Source: an uncultured Collinsella sp. (GTDB lineage Bacteria; Actinomycetota; Coriobacteriia; Coriobacteriales; Coriobacteriaceae). From it: DNA of 30,155 bases. Positions within the stretch are counted from its first letter, which is position 1. Each line of letters begins with the position of its first letter. Below, piece after piece: positions 15,694 to 24,022 of the stretch. Below the pieces are notes generated by a model. That model had not been told where the DNA came from. It worked only from the letters and a program-made list of their open reading frames with translations, and did not search any database. The stretch covers positions 1 to 30,155 of the forward strand of contig CABUZE010000001.1 of the NCBI GenBank assembly GCA_902495955.1, read 5' to 3'. The translations under genes were made by a program, and so were the position numbers.

Positions 15694-15856
15694 AGACCTT
15701 TGGGGTTGCGGCGAAAAGGGCTTGTTTTGATTGTTTGGAGCAGGCGCGAGGCGCGGAAACGATGCCCGGAGCGGCTTGGAATTCATCCGTAGAAGTCTTC
15801 ATTGGCTGCGCCAGGAGTATCCCTAGGTGCCGGTGCAAAAGGAGTGTCCCTAACTG
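15694..15856. other. Intergenic stretch with remnants of the GTCCCTAA repeat
   Basis: No gene is supported. Two fragments of the window's GGGAC repeat family occur at 15818 (TATCCCTAGGTGCCGG) and 15845 (GTGTCCCTAACTGCCGC), next to the terminator hairpin of the acyltransferase. The segment 15694-15800 shows nothing I recognise. Confidence 0.5.
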
Positions 15857-15894
15857 CCGCAGGGGGCGTCGGCCGTGGCCGACGCCCCCTGCGG
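15857..15894 (-). terminator. Strong hairpin downstream of the acyltransferase gene
   Basis: The arms 15857-15874 (CCGCAGGGGGCGTCGGCC) and 15877-15894 are perfectly complementary over 18 bp. A T-tract is absent on the minus strand, so it may act as an mRNA 3' stabiliser or a GC-rich terminator. Confidence 0.65.
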
Positions 15895-15917
15895 ATGTAA
15901 GCAGATTTGGCTGTGCG

Positions 15918-18134
15918 TTACTTGTCGGTGCCCAGCTTGTGTGGCTTGTAGGCGAGGGCACTGACGAGCGCATCGGCGGCGGACTTGACGGCTGCCGGCT
16001 GCGGATCGTTGACGTGGTCCTCGGGGTGCACGGGCAGGTCCTTCTTGACCGCATCGTGGATGAGATTGAGGTACTCGGCCACGCCGGTGGCCGACAGGTG
16101 CGTGCCGTCGCCGTCAAACAGGTCGTTGCGGTTGGCGCTGTACCCGTACCAGTCGATAACGCGTACATTCTTGTAGCGCGTTGCGGCGTTGGCGATGGCC
16201 TGGTTCGTGGACCCGACCCACGGCTGCGGGCTACGCGTGTTTACAAACACGACAATACGCTGCTCGCCGGCGTCGGCCATGATTGCGTCGACCTGGGCGT
16301 CCGTTACCAAACCGTTGGTGCCCAGGGCAAAGACCACGATCTTGCCGGCAAGGTTCTGCTGGATATAGCCCTTAAATGTCGCGCGGCCCGCATCAAACTG
16401 GCGGCCCTTTTCGGCATCGATATGGCTGTGCGGGAACACGCCGTCAAAGGAATCAACGGCGCGCAGCGACACGGAGTCACCGATCATCAACAGGTCGTAG
16501 GAGCCATCGGGGAAGCCGTCGTTGTCCCTGTCGGTGTCGTCGGCCGCCTGCTGGTCGGTGGGCGCGGTGTTTTTGGCTTCCTTGTTCAGAACTTCGGCGC
16601 CCTCGCCGCTCAGCGCAGACGTCTCGGGCACAAAGATCAGGCCGCCCAGCGCAACGACTAACACGACGGCGCAGGCTGCGCAGACAGGGACGTGCGCGCG
16701 CACCCAGTTGGCGGGCGTGGTGGTGCCATCGCGGAATTCGGCGACGGTGCGGCCGAAGGCGCCCTTCCTAAACGGCGTTTCGATAAAGCGATAGGAGCAC
16801 TCGGCTACGGCGACCACCAGCAGCACCTGCAAAATGTACTGCCACCAGGGCGTATCGTTGATGTTGGCGACCGGGTTCATGAGCAGCAGCAGCGGATAGT
16901 GCCACAGGTAGATGCTGTACGAGCGCTTGCCAACCCACACGAGCGGCTCGGCGGACAGCGCGCGGGCAACCATTCCCTGGGGCTGCACACAGGCCGCGAT
17001 GACCATGAGCGTGAGGATGGAGCATAACAGCGTGCCGCCGCGATACTGGAACGCGGTGTAGCCGTTGGTGAGCGCGACCATGGCGGCAAGGCCAACCAGG
17101 CCCACGACGCCCAACACATCGATGGATGCGGGCGAGGACCAAAAGCGCACGAGGGCGCTCGGCTGTGCCGGGGCAGTCTCGGCTGATTCGTCGGCCTTCT
17201 CGCCAGGTTTGCCCACGGCGTTCTTGCCGTGCTTGGCGGCGCCAGCCAGGCGATTGAGCCCCAAACGATGAGCGAGACGCACCGGCGCCAGGTCGCGATC
17301 GGGGATAAAGGCCATCCAGGCACCCAGTAGCAGCGAGAACACGCGGGTGTCGGTGCCGTAGTACACGCGGCTGGGGTCGGCGGCAGGGTTGTAAAGCACC
17401 ATCATGGCGAGGGCAGATACCGCGGCAAGGCCCAGAACCACGCGGCGCGTGTTGGGCTTGCTCACATGCATGGATACCATGGCAAACAGCAGTGGCGGCC
17501 AAATCAGGTAGAACTGTTCCTCGATGGCAAGTGACCAAAAGTGCGTGAGCGGCGAGGGGTCGCCCAGAGCATTGAAGTACGAGACGTTTTGGGCAATCTG
17601 CCACCAGTTGTTGAAGAACAGCAGCGACGGCAGGATGTCGGGGCGCATCTTGGTGAGCATCACGTGGTTAAAGATGGTGCACAGCGCGCAGGTCACGAAC
17701 ACTACCGTTACCACGGCGGGGACCAGGCGACGGATGCGGCGAATCCAGAAGCTCTTAAGGTCGATACGGCCGGTCTTAGCGACTTCGTTGAGCAGCAAGC
17801 GCGTGATCAGATAGCCAGAAAGCACAAAGAAGATCGTGACGCCGAGCAGGCCGCCCTGAGCCCACGTGAGGTTGAGGTGATAGAGCACCACCGCGACGAC
17901 GGCGAGCGTACGCAGACCGTCGAGCGCAGGAATGTAGCGGGACTTGGGACGAGCGGGTGCCTGTTCTTTTGCGGCGCTGTTGGTGCGGGCGTCCTTGTTG
18001 GTGGGCGTTCGATGCGGGACCGGGCCGCGTCGTGGCTCGCCGGTGCGGCGGTCGGCGCGCGGGTGTTCGTGCGGCGCCTGGTTATCGGGCGCGCGGCGCG
18101 GGCCGCGTGGGCTCGATTGTGGGAGTTGTTCCAT
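15918..18134 (-). CDS. OatA-like acyltransferase-3 with C-terminal SGNH domain
   Basis: This 738-residue membrane protein probably O-acetylates a surface polymer. Residues 1-64 are a basic, proline-rich cytoplasmic tail. An acyltransferase-3 domain with about ten or eleven helices follows (65-480), containing IPALDGLRTLAVVAVVLYHL with the putative catalytic H86, FFVLSGYLIT, the RRIRRLVPA segment and HFWSLAIEEQFYLIWP. An extracytoplasmic SGNH esterase/transferase domain ends it, with S554 (MIGDSVS), Asn in FALGTNG and the D676-x-x-H679 pair (DGTHLS). All catalytic residues are present, as in peptidoglycan O-acetyltransferase OatA; teichoic acid or another glycan is equally possible. The start at 18134 has GGATGATG upstream. 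The low-complexity N-terminus is longer than usual. It is monocistronic and divergent from the ribokinase operon. Confidence 0.88.
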   Translation of the reverse strand: MEQLPQSSPRGPRRAPDNQAPHEHPRADRRTGEPRRGPVPHRTPTNKDARTNSAAKEQAPARPKSRYIPALDGLRTLAVVAVVLYHLNLTWAQGGLLGVTIFFVLSGYLITRLLLNEVAKTGRIDLKSFWIRRIRRLVPAVVTVVFVTCALCTIFNHVMLTKMRPDILPSLLFFNNWWQIAQNVSYFNALGDPSPLTHFWSLAIEEQFYLIWPPLLFAMVSMHVSKPNTRRVVLGLAAVSALAMMVLYNPAADPSRVYYGTDTRVFSLLLGAWMAFIPDRDLAPVRLAHRLGLNRLAGAAKHGKNAVGKPGEKADESAETAPAQPSALVRFWSSPASIDVLGVVGLVGLAAMVALTNGYTAFQYRGGTLLCSILTLMVIAACVQPQGMVARALSAEPLVWVGKRSYSIYLWHYPLLLLMNPVANINDTPWWQYILQVLLVVAVAECSYRFIETPFRKGAFGRTVAEFRDGTTTPANWVRAHVPVCAACAVVLVVALGGLIFVPETSALSGEGAEVLNKEAKNTAPTDQQAADDTDRDNDGFPDGSYDLLMIGDSVSLRAVDSFDGVFPHSHIDAEKGRQFDAGRATFKGYIQQNLAGKIVVFALGTNGLVTDAQVDAIMADAGEQRIVVFVNTRSPQPWVGSTNQAIANAATRYKNVRVIDWYGYSANRNDLFDGDGTHLSATGVAEYLNLIHDAVKKDLPVHPEDHVNDPQPAAVKSAADALVSALAYKPHKLGTDK

Positions 18135-18227
18135 AAAACATCATCCAATGACGAGAATAATCAGCACATATTCATTGTAGCTGCCTGCTCCTGTGAATGC
18201 TTGCTGCTGGCGCAAGCTCAAGCGCGC

Positions 18228-18256
18228 GTTCACATCAAAGTGAACTAAAGTTATAG
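18228..18256 (+). promoter_or_regulatory. Palindromic operator candidate before the ribokinase operon
   Basis: GTTCAC-ATCAAA-GTGAAC (18228-18245) is a perfect 6-6-6 inverted repeat. A -10-like TTATAG follows at 18251. The position just upstream of the -10 suits a repressor site controlling the ribokinase/nucleoside hydrolase pair. Confidence 0.5.
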
Positions 18257-18320
18257 AGGTGCGAGAGCGCACGATCGACGGCCGACGGTGGGCATAAGGC
18301 CCGCAGATGAGGAGGTTTCC

Positions 18321-19316
18321 ATGGCAGATCGCGGCATCGTTGCGGTGTTCGGCAGCATGAACATGGACCTTTCGGTGGCGTGCGAGCGCATGCCGCGCGC
18401 GGGCGAGACCGTCGGTGGCAGCGGTTTTATCACCAACGCCGGTGGCAAGGGCGCTAACCAGGCCGTCGCCGCCGCGCGCATGGGTGCGCGCACGTGCATG
18501 ATTGGCGCGGTCGGGCGCGATGCGTTTGGCGATGCGCTCGTGGCGGGGCTTCAGGATGCCGGCGTGGGCGTTGAGTTTGTGGCGCGTCGCGATGACGTGG
18601 AGACCGGTACCGCGACCATCATTCGCTGCGAGAGCGACAACCGCATCGTACTGTCGCCGGGCGCCAACCATGCACTCGCGGGCGAGGACGTTGCCTGCGC
18701 GCTGAGACGTCTGGTGGCCGACGAGCTCGATGGCGACGCCAACGAGATCGCCCCGGCTGCCGGAAGCGTCTTTATCGCCCAGGGCGAATGCGGCCTTGCG
18801 GCGACGGCCGAGGCACTTGTTTGCGCTCACGAGCTGGGGTTCTATACGGTCTTTAATCCAGCGCCTGCCTGCGAGTTGCCTGCGGAGGTCTGGCCTGCGG
18901 TCGACCTGGTCTGCCCCAACGAGACAGAGTGCCAGGTGCTGACGGGCATCTTGCCCGCGGATGATGCGAGCTGCGTCGCGGCGCTCAATGCCCTGCTCGC
19001 CAAGGGTGCCGGCGCCGCGGTCATCACGCTGGGCGGCGCCGGCTCGGTTACGCTCGGTGATGGCGGTGAGCTGCTGCGCATGCCGGCGCTTTCGAGCACG
19101 GTAGTCGATACCACGGCCGCCGGCGATACGTTTATCGGCGCGTTGGCGGCGGCTCGCCTAGAGGGCTTGCCACTCTTTGAGTGCATGGCCGCGGGTGCTC
19201 GCGCCTCGGCGGTGACGGTGTCGCGCCTGGGCGCTCAGCAGTCGATTCCCACGCGCGCCGAAGTTGAGCGCGTGTTTGATTTAGATGATTTAGTACAAGA
19301 CGGAGAAGCGGAGTAG
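18321..19316 (+). CDS. rbsK: Ribokinase (PfkB family)
   Basis: This 331-residue kinase phosphorylates ribose to ribose 5-phosphate. Signatures are the N-terminal GSMNMDLSVACERMPRAGET with NAGGKGANQAVAAARMG (the first PfkB signature, about 35-51) and DTTAAGDTFIGALAAARLEG near 257-276, which holds the anion hole and catalytic Asp. NETEC near 198 and ITLGGAGSV are also typical. The ATG at 18321 is set by GGAGG 5 bases upstream; the open frame to 18288 lacks a better site. The nucleoside hydrolase starts 4 bases after the stop. Other PfkB substrates, such as deoxyribose, are possible, but the neighbour supports ribose. Confidence 0.9.
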   Translation: MADRGIVAVFGSMNMDLSVACERMPRAGETVGGSGFITNAGGKGANQAVAAARMGARTCMIGAVGRDAFGDALVAGLQDAGVGVEFVARRDDVETGTATIIRCESDNRIVLSPGANHALAGEDVACALRRLVADELDGDANEIAPAAGSVFIAQGECGLAATAEALVCAHELGFYTVFNPAPACELPAEVWPAVDLVCPNETECQVLTGILPADDASCVAALNALLAKGAGAAVITLGGAGSVTLGDGGELLRMPALSSTVVDTTAAGDTFIGALAAARLEGLPLFECMAAGARASAVTVSRLGAQQSIPTRAEVERVFDLDDLVQDGEAE

Positions 19317-19320
19317 AACA

Positions 19321-20295
19321 ATGGCAACCAAGAAGCTGATCCTTGATCTGGATATGGGCGTGGACGATGCGATGGCGCTTGCCTATGCCATCGCGAGCCC
19401 CGAGGTTGAGCTCGTGGGCATCACCACGTGCTTTGGCAACGTGCGCGTCGAGCAATCGGCGCACAACTGCCTGGCGGTGCTCGATCTGCTGGGTCGCCCC
19501 GAGGTTCCGGTGTACCTAGGCGCCGATCGTCCCATTAAGGCGACTGAGCCCTATACACCGCCGGCGTCCACCACGCTCATCCACGGCAAGAACGGTATTG
19601 GCGGGGCGAGCGTGCCCGCGTCGCCGTACGAGCCGGTGGGGGCGACGTCGGCCGACGGTAACGCGGCGGTCGATTATCTGATCGATGCCGCGCGCACCTA
19701 TGGCCCCGATCTGGTCTACGTAGCGACCGGCCCGCTCTCCAACCTGGCACTTGCCTTGGAGCGCGATGCGGCGGCGATGATGTCTATCGGTCGCGTGGTC
19801 GTGATGGGCGGCGCCCTGACCGTGCCCGGAAACGTGAGCGCGGGCGCCGAGGCCAACATAGCAAGCGATCCTGAGGCGGCCGATGCCGTGCTGCGTTCGG
19901 GCCGCAAGCTCACTATGGTGGGCCTGGATGTGACGCATCGCGTGGTGCTCACGCGCCGCGACATTGCCGGCTGGACGGGCTCGGGCACCATGGCGGGCTG
20001 TGCGTTTGCGAGCATGGTCGAGCACTACATTGGTTCGTACGAGATGAACGCACCCTACCTGGGTGGCTGTGCACTGCACGATCCGCTAGCCGTTGCCGTG
20101 GCGATCGACCCCACGCTCGTGGGCGCGCTCGGCTGCAATCTGCGTGTTGATCTGCTGGGCGAGTATCGCGGCCGCACCATCTGCGATGAGCGCCGTGTGA
20201 CCGACCCCGACAAGGGCGCACTCGTGGCGCTGACCGTGGATGCCCCGCGCTTCCTGTCCGAGTTCAAGGCGCGTATGGCCCGCGTCCTGGGCTAA
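19321..20295 (+). CDS. Ribonucleoside hydrolase (IU-NH family)
   Basis: This 324-residue enzyme should cleave the N-glycosidic bond of nucleosides to base plus ribose. The Ca2+-binding N-terminal signature LDLDMGVDDAMAL is at about residues 7-19 (DxDxGxDDA). The TGPLSNLALAL and VVMGGAL strands and the late active-site histidine in LHDPLAVAVAI (about 257) are in place. The length matches RihA/RihB/RihC. It follows ribokinase by 4 bases, so ribose released here is phosphorylated at once. No nucleoside transporter is seen in the window. The preferred base cannot be read from sequence. A ribosome site (GGAGAAG) lies inside the end of the ribokinase gene. Confidence 0.92.
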   Translation: MATKKLILDLDMGVDDAMALAYAIASPEVELVGITTCFGNVRVEQSAHNCLAVLDLLGRPEVPVYLGADRPIKATEPYTPPASTTLIHGKNGIGGASVPASPYEPVGATSADGNAAVDYLIDAARTYGPDLVYVATGPLSNLALALERDAAAMMSIGRVVVMGGALTVPGNVSAGAEANIASDPEAADAVLRSGRKLTMVGLDVTHRVVLTRRDIAGWTGSGTMAGCAFASMVEHYIGSYEMNAPYLGGCALHDPLAVAVAIDPTLVGALGCNLRVDLLGEYRGRTICDERRVTDPDKGALVALTVDAPRFLSEFKARMARVLG

Positions 20296-20306
20296 TAGAT
20301 TTCCAC

Positions 20307-20344
20307 GCCCCGCCCCATGCGGTCAATTTGGGACGGGGCTTTTT
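20307..20344 (+). terminator. Intrinsic terminator of the ribokinase operon
   Basis: GCCCCGCCCCA (20307-20317) pairs with TGGGACGGGGC (20329-20339) with one mismatch, followed by five T. The arm GGGACGGGG is the same module seen before luxS. Confidence 0.8.
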
Positions 20345-20392
20345 AGCTACCGAGTAAATGCGCCCGTTGGGGGAATAGTCGTGCCACTTCGC

Positions 20393-20460
20393 TTGACAAC
20401 AGGCTAAACTAGCTAATAAACATTTACTACTCTGTTTAGATTGAATTTGCGGTCGTTTAG
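20393..20460 (+). promoter_or_regulatory. Promoter and operator region of the LacI gene
   Basis: TTGACA (20393-20398) is a consensus -35; TAATAA (20414-20419) is the nearest -10, with a 15-base spacer. Overlapping it is an inverted repeat, TAAACA (20417-20422) with TGTTTA (20433-20438). CTAAAC at 20404 and GTTTAG at 20455 add further half-sites. The same hexamers recur before the isomerase gene, so autoregulation is likely. Confidence 0.6.
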
Positions 20461-20513
20461 TTGTCGAGCCATCGAGCCCCGATGCTCCGCCACGGCCGTT
20501 ACTAGGGGGAACA

Positions 20514-21524
20514 ATGGCCAAAGCAAGTGTTCGCGAGATCAGCCGCATCACCGGTTTTTCGCCTGCGACCGTGTCCAACGCACTCAACCGCAAGCGTAGC
20601 GTGAGCGAGGAGACCGCCAAGGTCATCCTGGAGTGCGCACAGTCGCTCGGCTACCAGCAGTCGACGCAGCTCGAGAGCATCCAGTTTGTGCTTGCGCGCA
20701 AGACGGGCGCCATCTTGGACGAGAGCACCTTCCATCCCGCGGTCATCGAGGGCGTGGAGCGCCAGGCGCGTCGCCACGGCATGAGCACGAGCTTTGTCTC
20801 GCTCGACTTTAGCGACTTGGACGCCGTGCGCCCGCAGGTCGAGGGCCTGATCGCCGATCCGGCCGCCGCTATCGTGCTGATGGGTACCGAGCTGGGTGAG
20901 GAAGATTACGCCTTGTTCGCTAACGCCGCCGCCCACCTGATCGTGCTCGATGGCTGGAGCGACCGCCAGTACTTCGATGCCGTGGTCATTGCCAACACCG
21001 ATTCGGTGCTGCGTGCTGTGGATTACCTCATCGAGAAAGGTCACAAGCAAATCGGCTATCTGGCGGGCGACCTTCGTATCCGCAACTTTAAGGATCGCGA
21101 GCGCGGCTATCGCCAAGCGCTTGAGGATGCGGGCCTCGAGGCCAATCCGACATGGCGCGTCACGCTGGGCACCACGCTCGAGGGTGCCTATCGCGACATG
21201 GGCGCGTGGCTCGACAGCGTCTCGCGCGACGACCTGCCGACGGCTTTCTTTGCCGAGAACGACGTGCTCGCCGTAGGCGCCATGCGCGCGCTCAACGAGC
21301 ACGGTATTCGCGTGCCCGAGGATGTTTCGATCATCGGCTTTGACGACCTGTCTTTGGGCGCCTTCTCCAACCCGCCGCTCACCACGGTGCATGTTCCCAA
21401 ACACGAGGTGGGCGAAATCGCGGTGCGCCGTCTGGTGGGCAACATCCGCAATCCCAAGAGCTATACCTGCAAAACGGCCGTGTCGACCTATTTTGTCGAG
21501 CGTCAGAGCGTGCGCGAAATCTAG
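20514..21524 (+). CDS. LacI-family transcriptional regulator
   Basis: This 336-residue regulator has an N-terminal helix-turn-helix (about 5-24, VREISRITGFSPATVSNALN) and a hinge helix near 45-60. A periplasmic-binding-protein-like effector domain ends in FGFDDLS-type elements (IIGFDDLSLGAFSNPPLTTV). The family normally binds sugars or sugar phosphates as inducer. The start at 20514 has AGGGGGA upstream. It sits between the nucleoside operon and the isomerase/transketolase operon. The GTTTAC/GTTTAG sites before itself and before the isomerase argue that it controls the latter. The DNA-reading helix (SPATVSNAL) is standard. Its ligand is unknown. Confidence 0.92.
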   Translation: MAKASVREISRITGFSPATVSNALNRKRSVSEETAKVILECAQSLGYQQSTQLESIQFVLARKTGAILDESTFHPAVIEGVERQARRHGMSTSFVSLDFSDLDAVRPQVEGLIADPAAAIVLMGTELGEEDYALFANAAAHLIVLDGWSDRQYFDAVVIANTDSVLRAVDYLIEKGHKQIGYLAGDLRIRNFKDRERGYRQALEDAGLEANPTWRVTLGTTLEGAYRDMGAWLDSVSRDDLPTAFFAENDVLAVGAMRALNEHGIRVPEDVSIIGFDDLSLGAFSNPPLTTVHVPKHEVGEIAVRRLVGNIRNPKSYTCKTAVSTYFVERQSVREI

Positions 21525-21590
21525 GCGGAACGGCGCCAGACCTCAGAGCGGAAAAGTCCGCCAAAGGCAACCATACATAACGCAACCAAG

Positions 21591-21617
21591 AGAGGGTCCT
21601 TCGGGGCCCTCTTTTTG
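21591..21617 (+). terminator. Intrinsic terminator after the LacI gene (UUCG tetraloop)
   Basis: AGAGGGTCC (21591-21599) and GGGCCCTCT (21604-21612) close a TTCG loop, followed by five T. The next genes therefore need their own promoter. Confidence 0.9.
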
Positions 21618-21628
21618 TTGCCCTTGTA

Positions 21629-21766
21629 TGTTCAGATTGTTTACATACCGTTTAGGCTGATTTCTCTACCGTTTACGGGTATTTCGCGCTAAACTTCTAA
21701 ACAAAAGAGTAAAACATTTAGTAAACGTAACAAAACAAAACACACGTCTGTTTACTGAACATGTGA
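21629..21766 (+). promoter_or_regulatory. Operator-rich control region of the isomerase operon
   Basis: In about 120 bases there are seven GTTTAC/GTTTAG hexamers in either orientation, at 21639, 21650, 21671, 21689, 21697, 21721 and 21750. Two of them extend to related inverted copies: ACATTTAGTAAACG (21714) and TGTTTACTGAACATG (21749). The region is AT-rich and ends at the AGGGGAGG ribosome site. This is the expected landing zone of the LacI protein. Confidence 0.6.
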
Positions 21767-21782
21767 TTAGGGGAGGACGTAC

Positions 21783-23183
21783 ATGGACAAGATCAAGCTC
21801 GGCTTTGTGCCCACGCGCCGCAGTATCTTTAGCGCGCCGGACGCAATCAAGTATCGCGGCCTGACGGCTGATCGCCTGCGCGAGATTGGTGTCGACATCG
21901 TGGATATCGACGATATCAATGACGAGGGCCTGCTGTTCGACGACAGCCATATCGAGCCTATCGTCGAGAAGTTCCGCGCCGAGGGCGTCGATGGCATCAT
22001 GCTGTGCCATGCCAACTTTGGCACCGAGTACGTTTGCGCTCGCCTTGCCCGCGAGCGCGGCCTACCCGTGCTGCTGTGGGGCCCGCGCGACGAGCGCCCC
22101 GAGCCCGACGGCACCCGCCTGCGCGATAGCCAGTGCGGCCTGTTCGCGACCGGCAAGGTCCTGCGCCGCTTCCAGGTGCCCTTTACCTACATGACCAATT
22201 GCCGTCTGACCGACCCCGAGTTCGGGCGCGGCGTTTGGGACTTCTTGGCCGTGTGCAACGTGGTCAAAACCTTCAAGCACACCCGCATCCTGCAGATGGC
22301 CACCCGTCCGTTCGACTTCTGGTCGACCATGTGCAACGAGGGCGAGCTGCTCGAGAAGTTCAACATCCAGCTTTCGCCCATTCCCATGACCGAGCTTGTC
22401 CAGGCCGTGCGCGACGCCCAGACCGACGAGCAGGCCATGGCCGCCATGCTTGCCCACATCAACGACAGCTTTGAGATCTGCATCCCCGAGGACAAGGTTC
22501 CCGCGGTCGCCGGTCTTGCCATCGCCATGAAGCGCCTGGTCGAGAAGTACGGCTGCAACGCCGGTGCCATTCAGTGCTGGAACGCTCTGCAGGACGAGCT
22601 GGGCATTATGCCCTGCGCCGCCAACGCCATCCTCAACGAGATGGGTATTCCCATCGTCTGCGAAACCGACATCCACGGCGCCATCACAGCGCTGATGGTC
22701 GAGGCCGCCGACCTGGGCCGTCACCGCGGCATGTTCGCCGACTGGACCGTGCGCCATCCCGATAACGAGAACGGCGAGCTGCTGCAGCACTGCGGCCCCT
22801 GGCCCTGCAGCTGCGCGGCCGTCAAGCCCAAGCTCACCTACCCGCTGGCATTCGGTCACCCCGGTGCGCTGACGGCCGAGGCCAAGCACGGTGACCTCAC
22901 CCTTGCCCGCTTTGACGGCGACAACGGCGAGTACTCGCTGCTGCTGGGCAACGCCCGCGGCATCGACGGCCCGGCCGGCATGGGCACCTATCTGTGGGTC
23001 GAGGTCGAGAACCTCAAGCGCCTCGAGGCCAAGATCGTCGAGGGTCCCTACATCCACCACTGCGTCGCTATTCACGCCAACGTGGTGCCGGTGCTCTACG
23101 AGGCGTGCAAGTACATCGGCATCGCCCCCGACCTGTACGACCCCATCGAAGAAGACGTTAAAGCCTACCTGCGAGGAGAGTAG
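21783..23183 (+). CDS. L-fucose/L-arabinose isomerase family protein
   Basis: This 466-residue cytoplasmic enzyme probably interconverts an aldose and ketose. The N-terminal half is Rossmann-like (KLGFVPTRRSIF; GIMLCHANFGTEYVCARLA). The C-terminal half carries the metal site of the FucI fold: Glu/Asp in PIVCETDIHGA (about 297-307), Asp in MFADWTVRHP, and the His pair in GPYIHHCVAIHAN near 423. It is shorter than classical FucI (about 590) and resembles the smaller group that includes sulfoquinovose and other sugar isomerases, so the substrate is open. GGGGAGG sits 5 bases before the ATG. The transketolase N-subunit follows after 2 bases. Confidence 0.82.
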   Translation: MDKIKLGFVPTRRSIFSAPDAIKYRGLTADRLREIGVDIVDIDDINDEGLLFDDSHIEPIVEKFRAEGVDGIMLCHANFGTEYVCARLARERGLPVLLWGPRDERPEPDGTRLRDSQCGLFATGKVLRRFQVPFTYMTNCRLTDPEFGRGVWDFLAVCNVVKTFKHTRILQMATRPFDFWSTMCNEGELLEKFNIQLSPIPMTELVQAVRDAQTDEQAMAAMLAHINDSFEICIPEDKVPAVAGLAIAMKRLVEKYGCNAGAIQCWNALQDELGIMPCAANAILNEMGIPIVCETDIHGAITALMVEAADLGRHRGMFADWTVRHPDNENGELLQHCGPWPCSCAAVKPKLTYPLAFGHPGALTAEAKHGDLTLARFDGDNGEYSLLLGNARGIDGPAGMGTYLWVEVENLKRLEAKIVEGPYIHHCVAIHANVVPVLYEACKYIGIAPDLYDPIEEDVKAYLRGE

Positions 23184-23185
23184 AA

Positions 23186-24022
23186 ATGGCAACTATCGAA
23201 GAGCTTGAGTCCCTGCGTTGGGACCTTCGCCGCGATTGCGTCGATATCATCATGGCTGGCGCCGGCGGCCACATCGGCGGCGACATGTCGGTGATCGACG
23301 CCCTCATGACCCTCTACGCCAACCACCTCAACATTTCGCCCGAGACCGTCGACGATCCCAACCGCGATCGCTTCGTGCTCTCCAAGGGCCACGCCATGGA
23401 GGCCTACTACGCGGTGCTCTGCCACGAGGGCTATCTTGATCTCGACGACGTCAAGGCTCGCTTCTCCAAGTTCGGCAGCCCCTACATCGGCCATCCCAAC
23501 AACAAGCTCAAGGGCATCGAGATGAACTCGGGCTCGCTGGGTCACGGCCTGCCCGTTGCCGTGGGCATGGCGCTCGCCGGCAAGATGGACGGCCGCGACT
23601 ACCGCGTCTACACCATCATGGGCGATGGCGAGCTTGCCGAGGGCTCGGTCTGGGAGGGCGCCATGAGCGGTGGCAACTACCGGCTCGATAACCTGTGCGC
23701 GCTCGTGGACCGCAACCGCCTGCAGATCAGCGGCAGCACCGAGGACGTTATGAAGCAGGACAGCCAGGAGGAGCGCTGGGCTGCCTTTGGGTGGAACGTG
23801 CTGTCCATTCCGGGCAACGACGTCCAGGCTATTGACGCTGCGCTGACGCTTGCTGCCGAGACCAAGGGTAAGCCCACGGTCATCATCCTCAACACGGTGA
23901 AGGGCTACGGCTCGTCCGTCATGGAGGACAAGGCCGCCTGGCATCACCACCTGCCCAACGATGAGGAATATGCCCAGATCATCGCCGATTTCGCTGCCCA
24001 TAAGGAGGCCATCAATGGCTAA
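23186..24022 (+). CDS. Transketolase, N-terminal (TPP-binding) subunit
   Basis: This 278-residue protein corresponds to the first third of a full transketolase. The TPP/Mg2+ motif GDGELAEGSVWEGAM is near 151-165 with VDRNRLQ ending it. The active-site histidines are in SKGHAMEAYY, IGHPNN and SGSLGHGLPVAVG. It starts 2 bases after the isomerase stop (GAGGAG in the last codons acts as ribosome site) and overlaps the next gene by 8 bases. It needs the C-subunit to work. Split transketolases are common in specialised sugar pathways. A housekeeping role cannot be excluded, but the operon argues for a dedicated one. Confidence 0.92.
   Translation: MATIEELESLRWDLRRDCVDIIMAGAGGHIGGDMSVIDALMTLYANHLNISPETVDDPNRDRFVLSKGHAMEAYYAVLCHEGYLDLDDVKARFSKFGSPYIGHPNNKLKGIEMNSGSLGHGLPVAVGMALAGKMDGRDYRVYTIMGDGELAEGSVWEGAMSGGNYRLDNLCALVDRNRLQISGSTEDVMKQDSQEERWAAFGWNVLSIPGNDVQAIDAALTLAAETKGKPTVIILNTVKGYGSSVMEDKAAWHHHLPNDEEYAQIIADFAAHKEAING

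Noticed and set aside
15918..18134. N-terminal Arg/Pro-rich stretch of the acyltransferase as a wrong start
   Set aside because: No good ribosome site is seen in front of a later ATG or GTG, and the basic tail before the first helix is acceptable for a cytoplasmic N-terminus; a later start remains possible.
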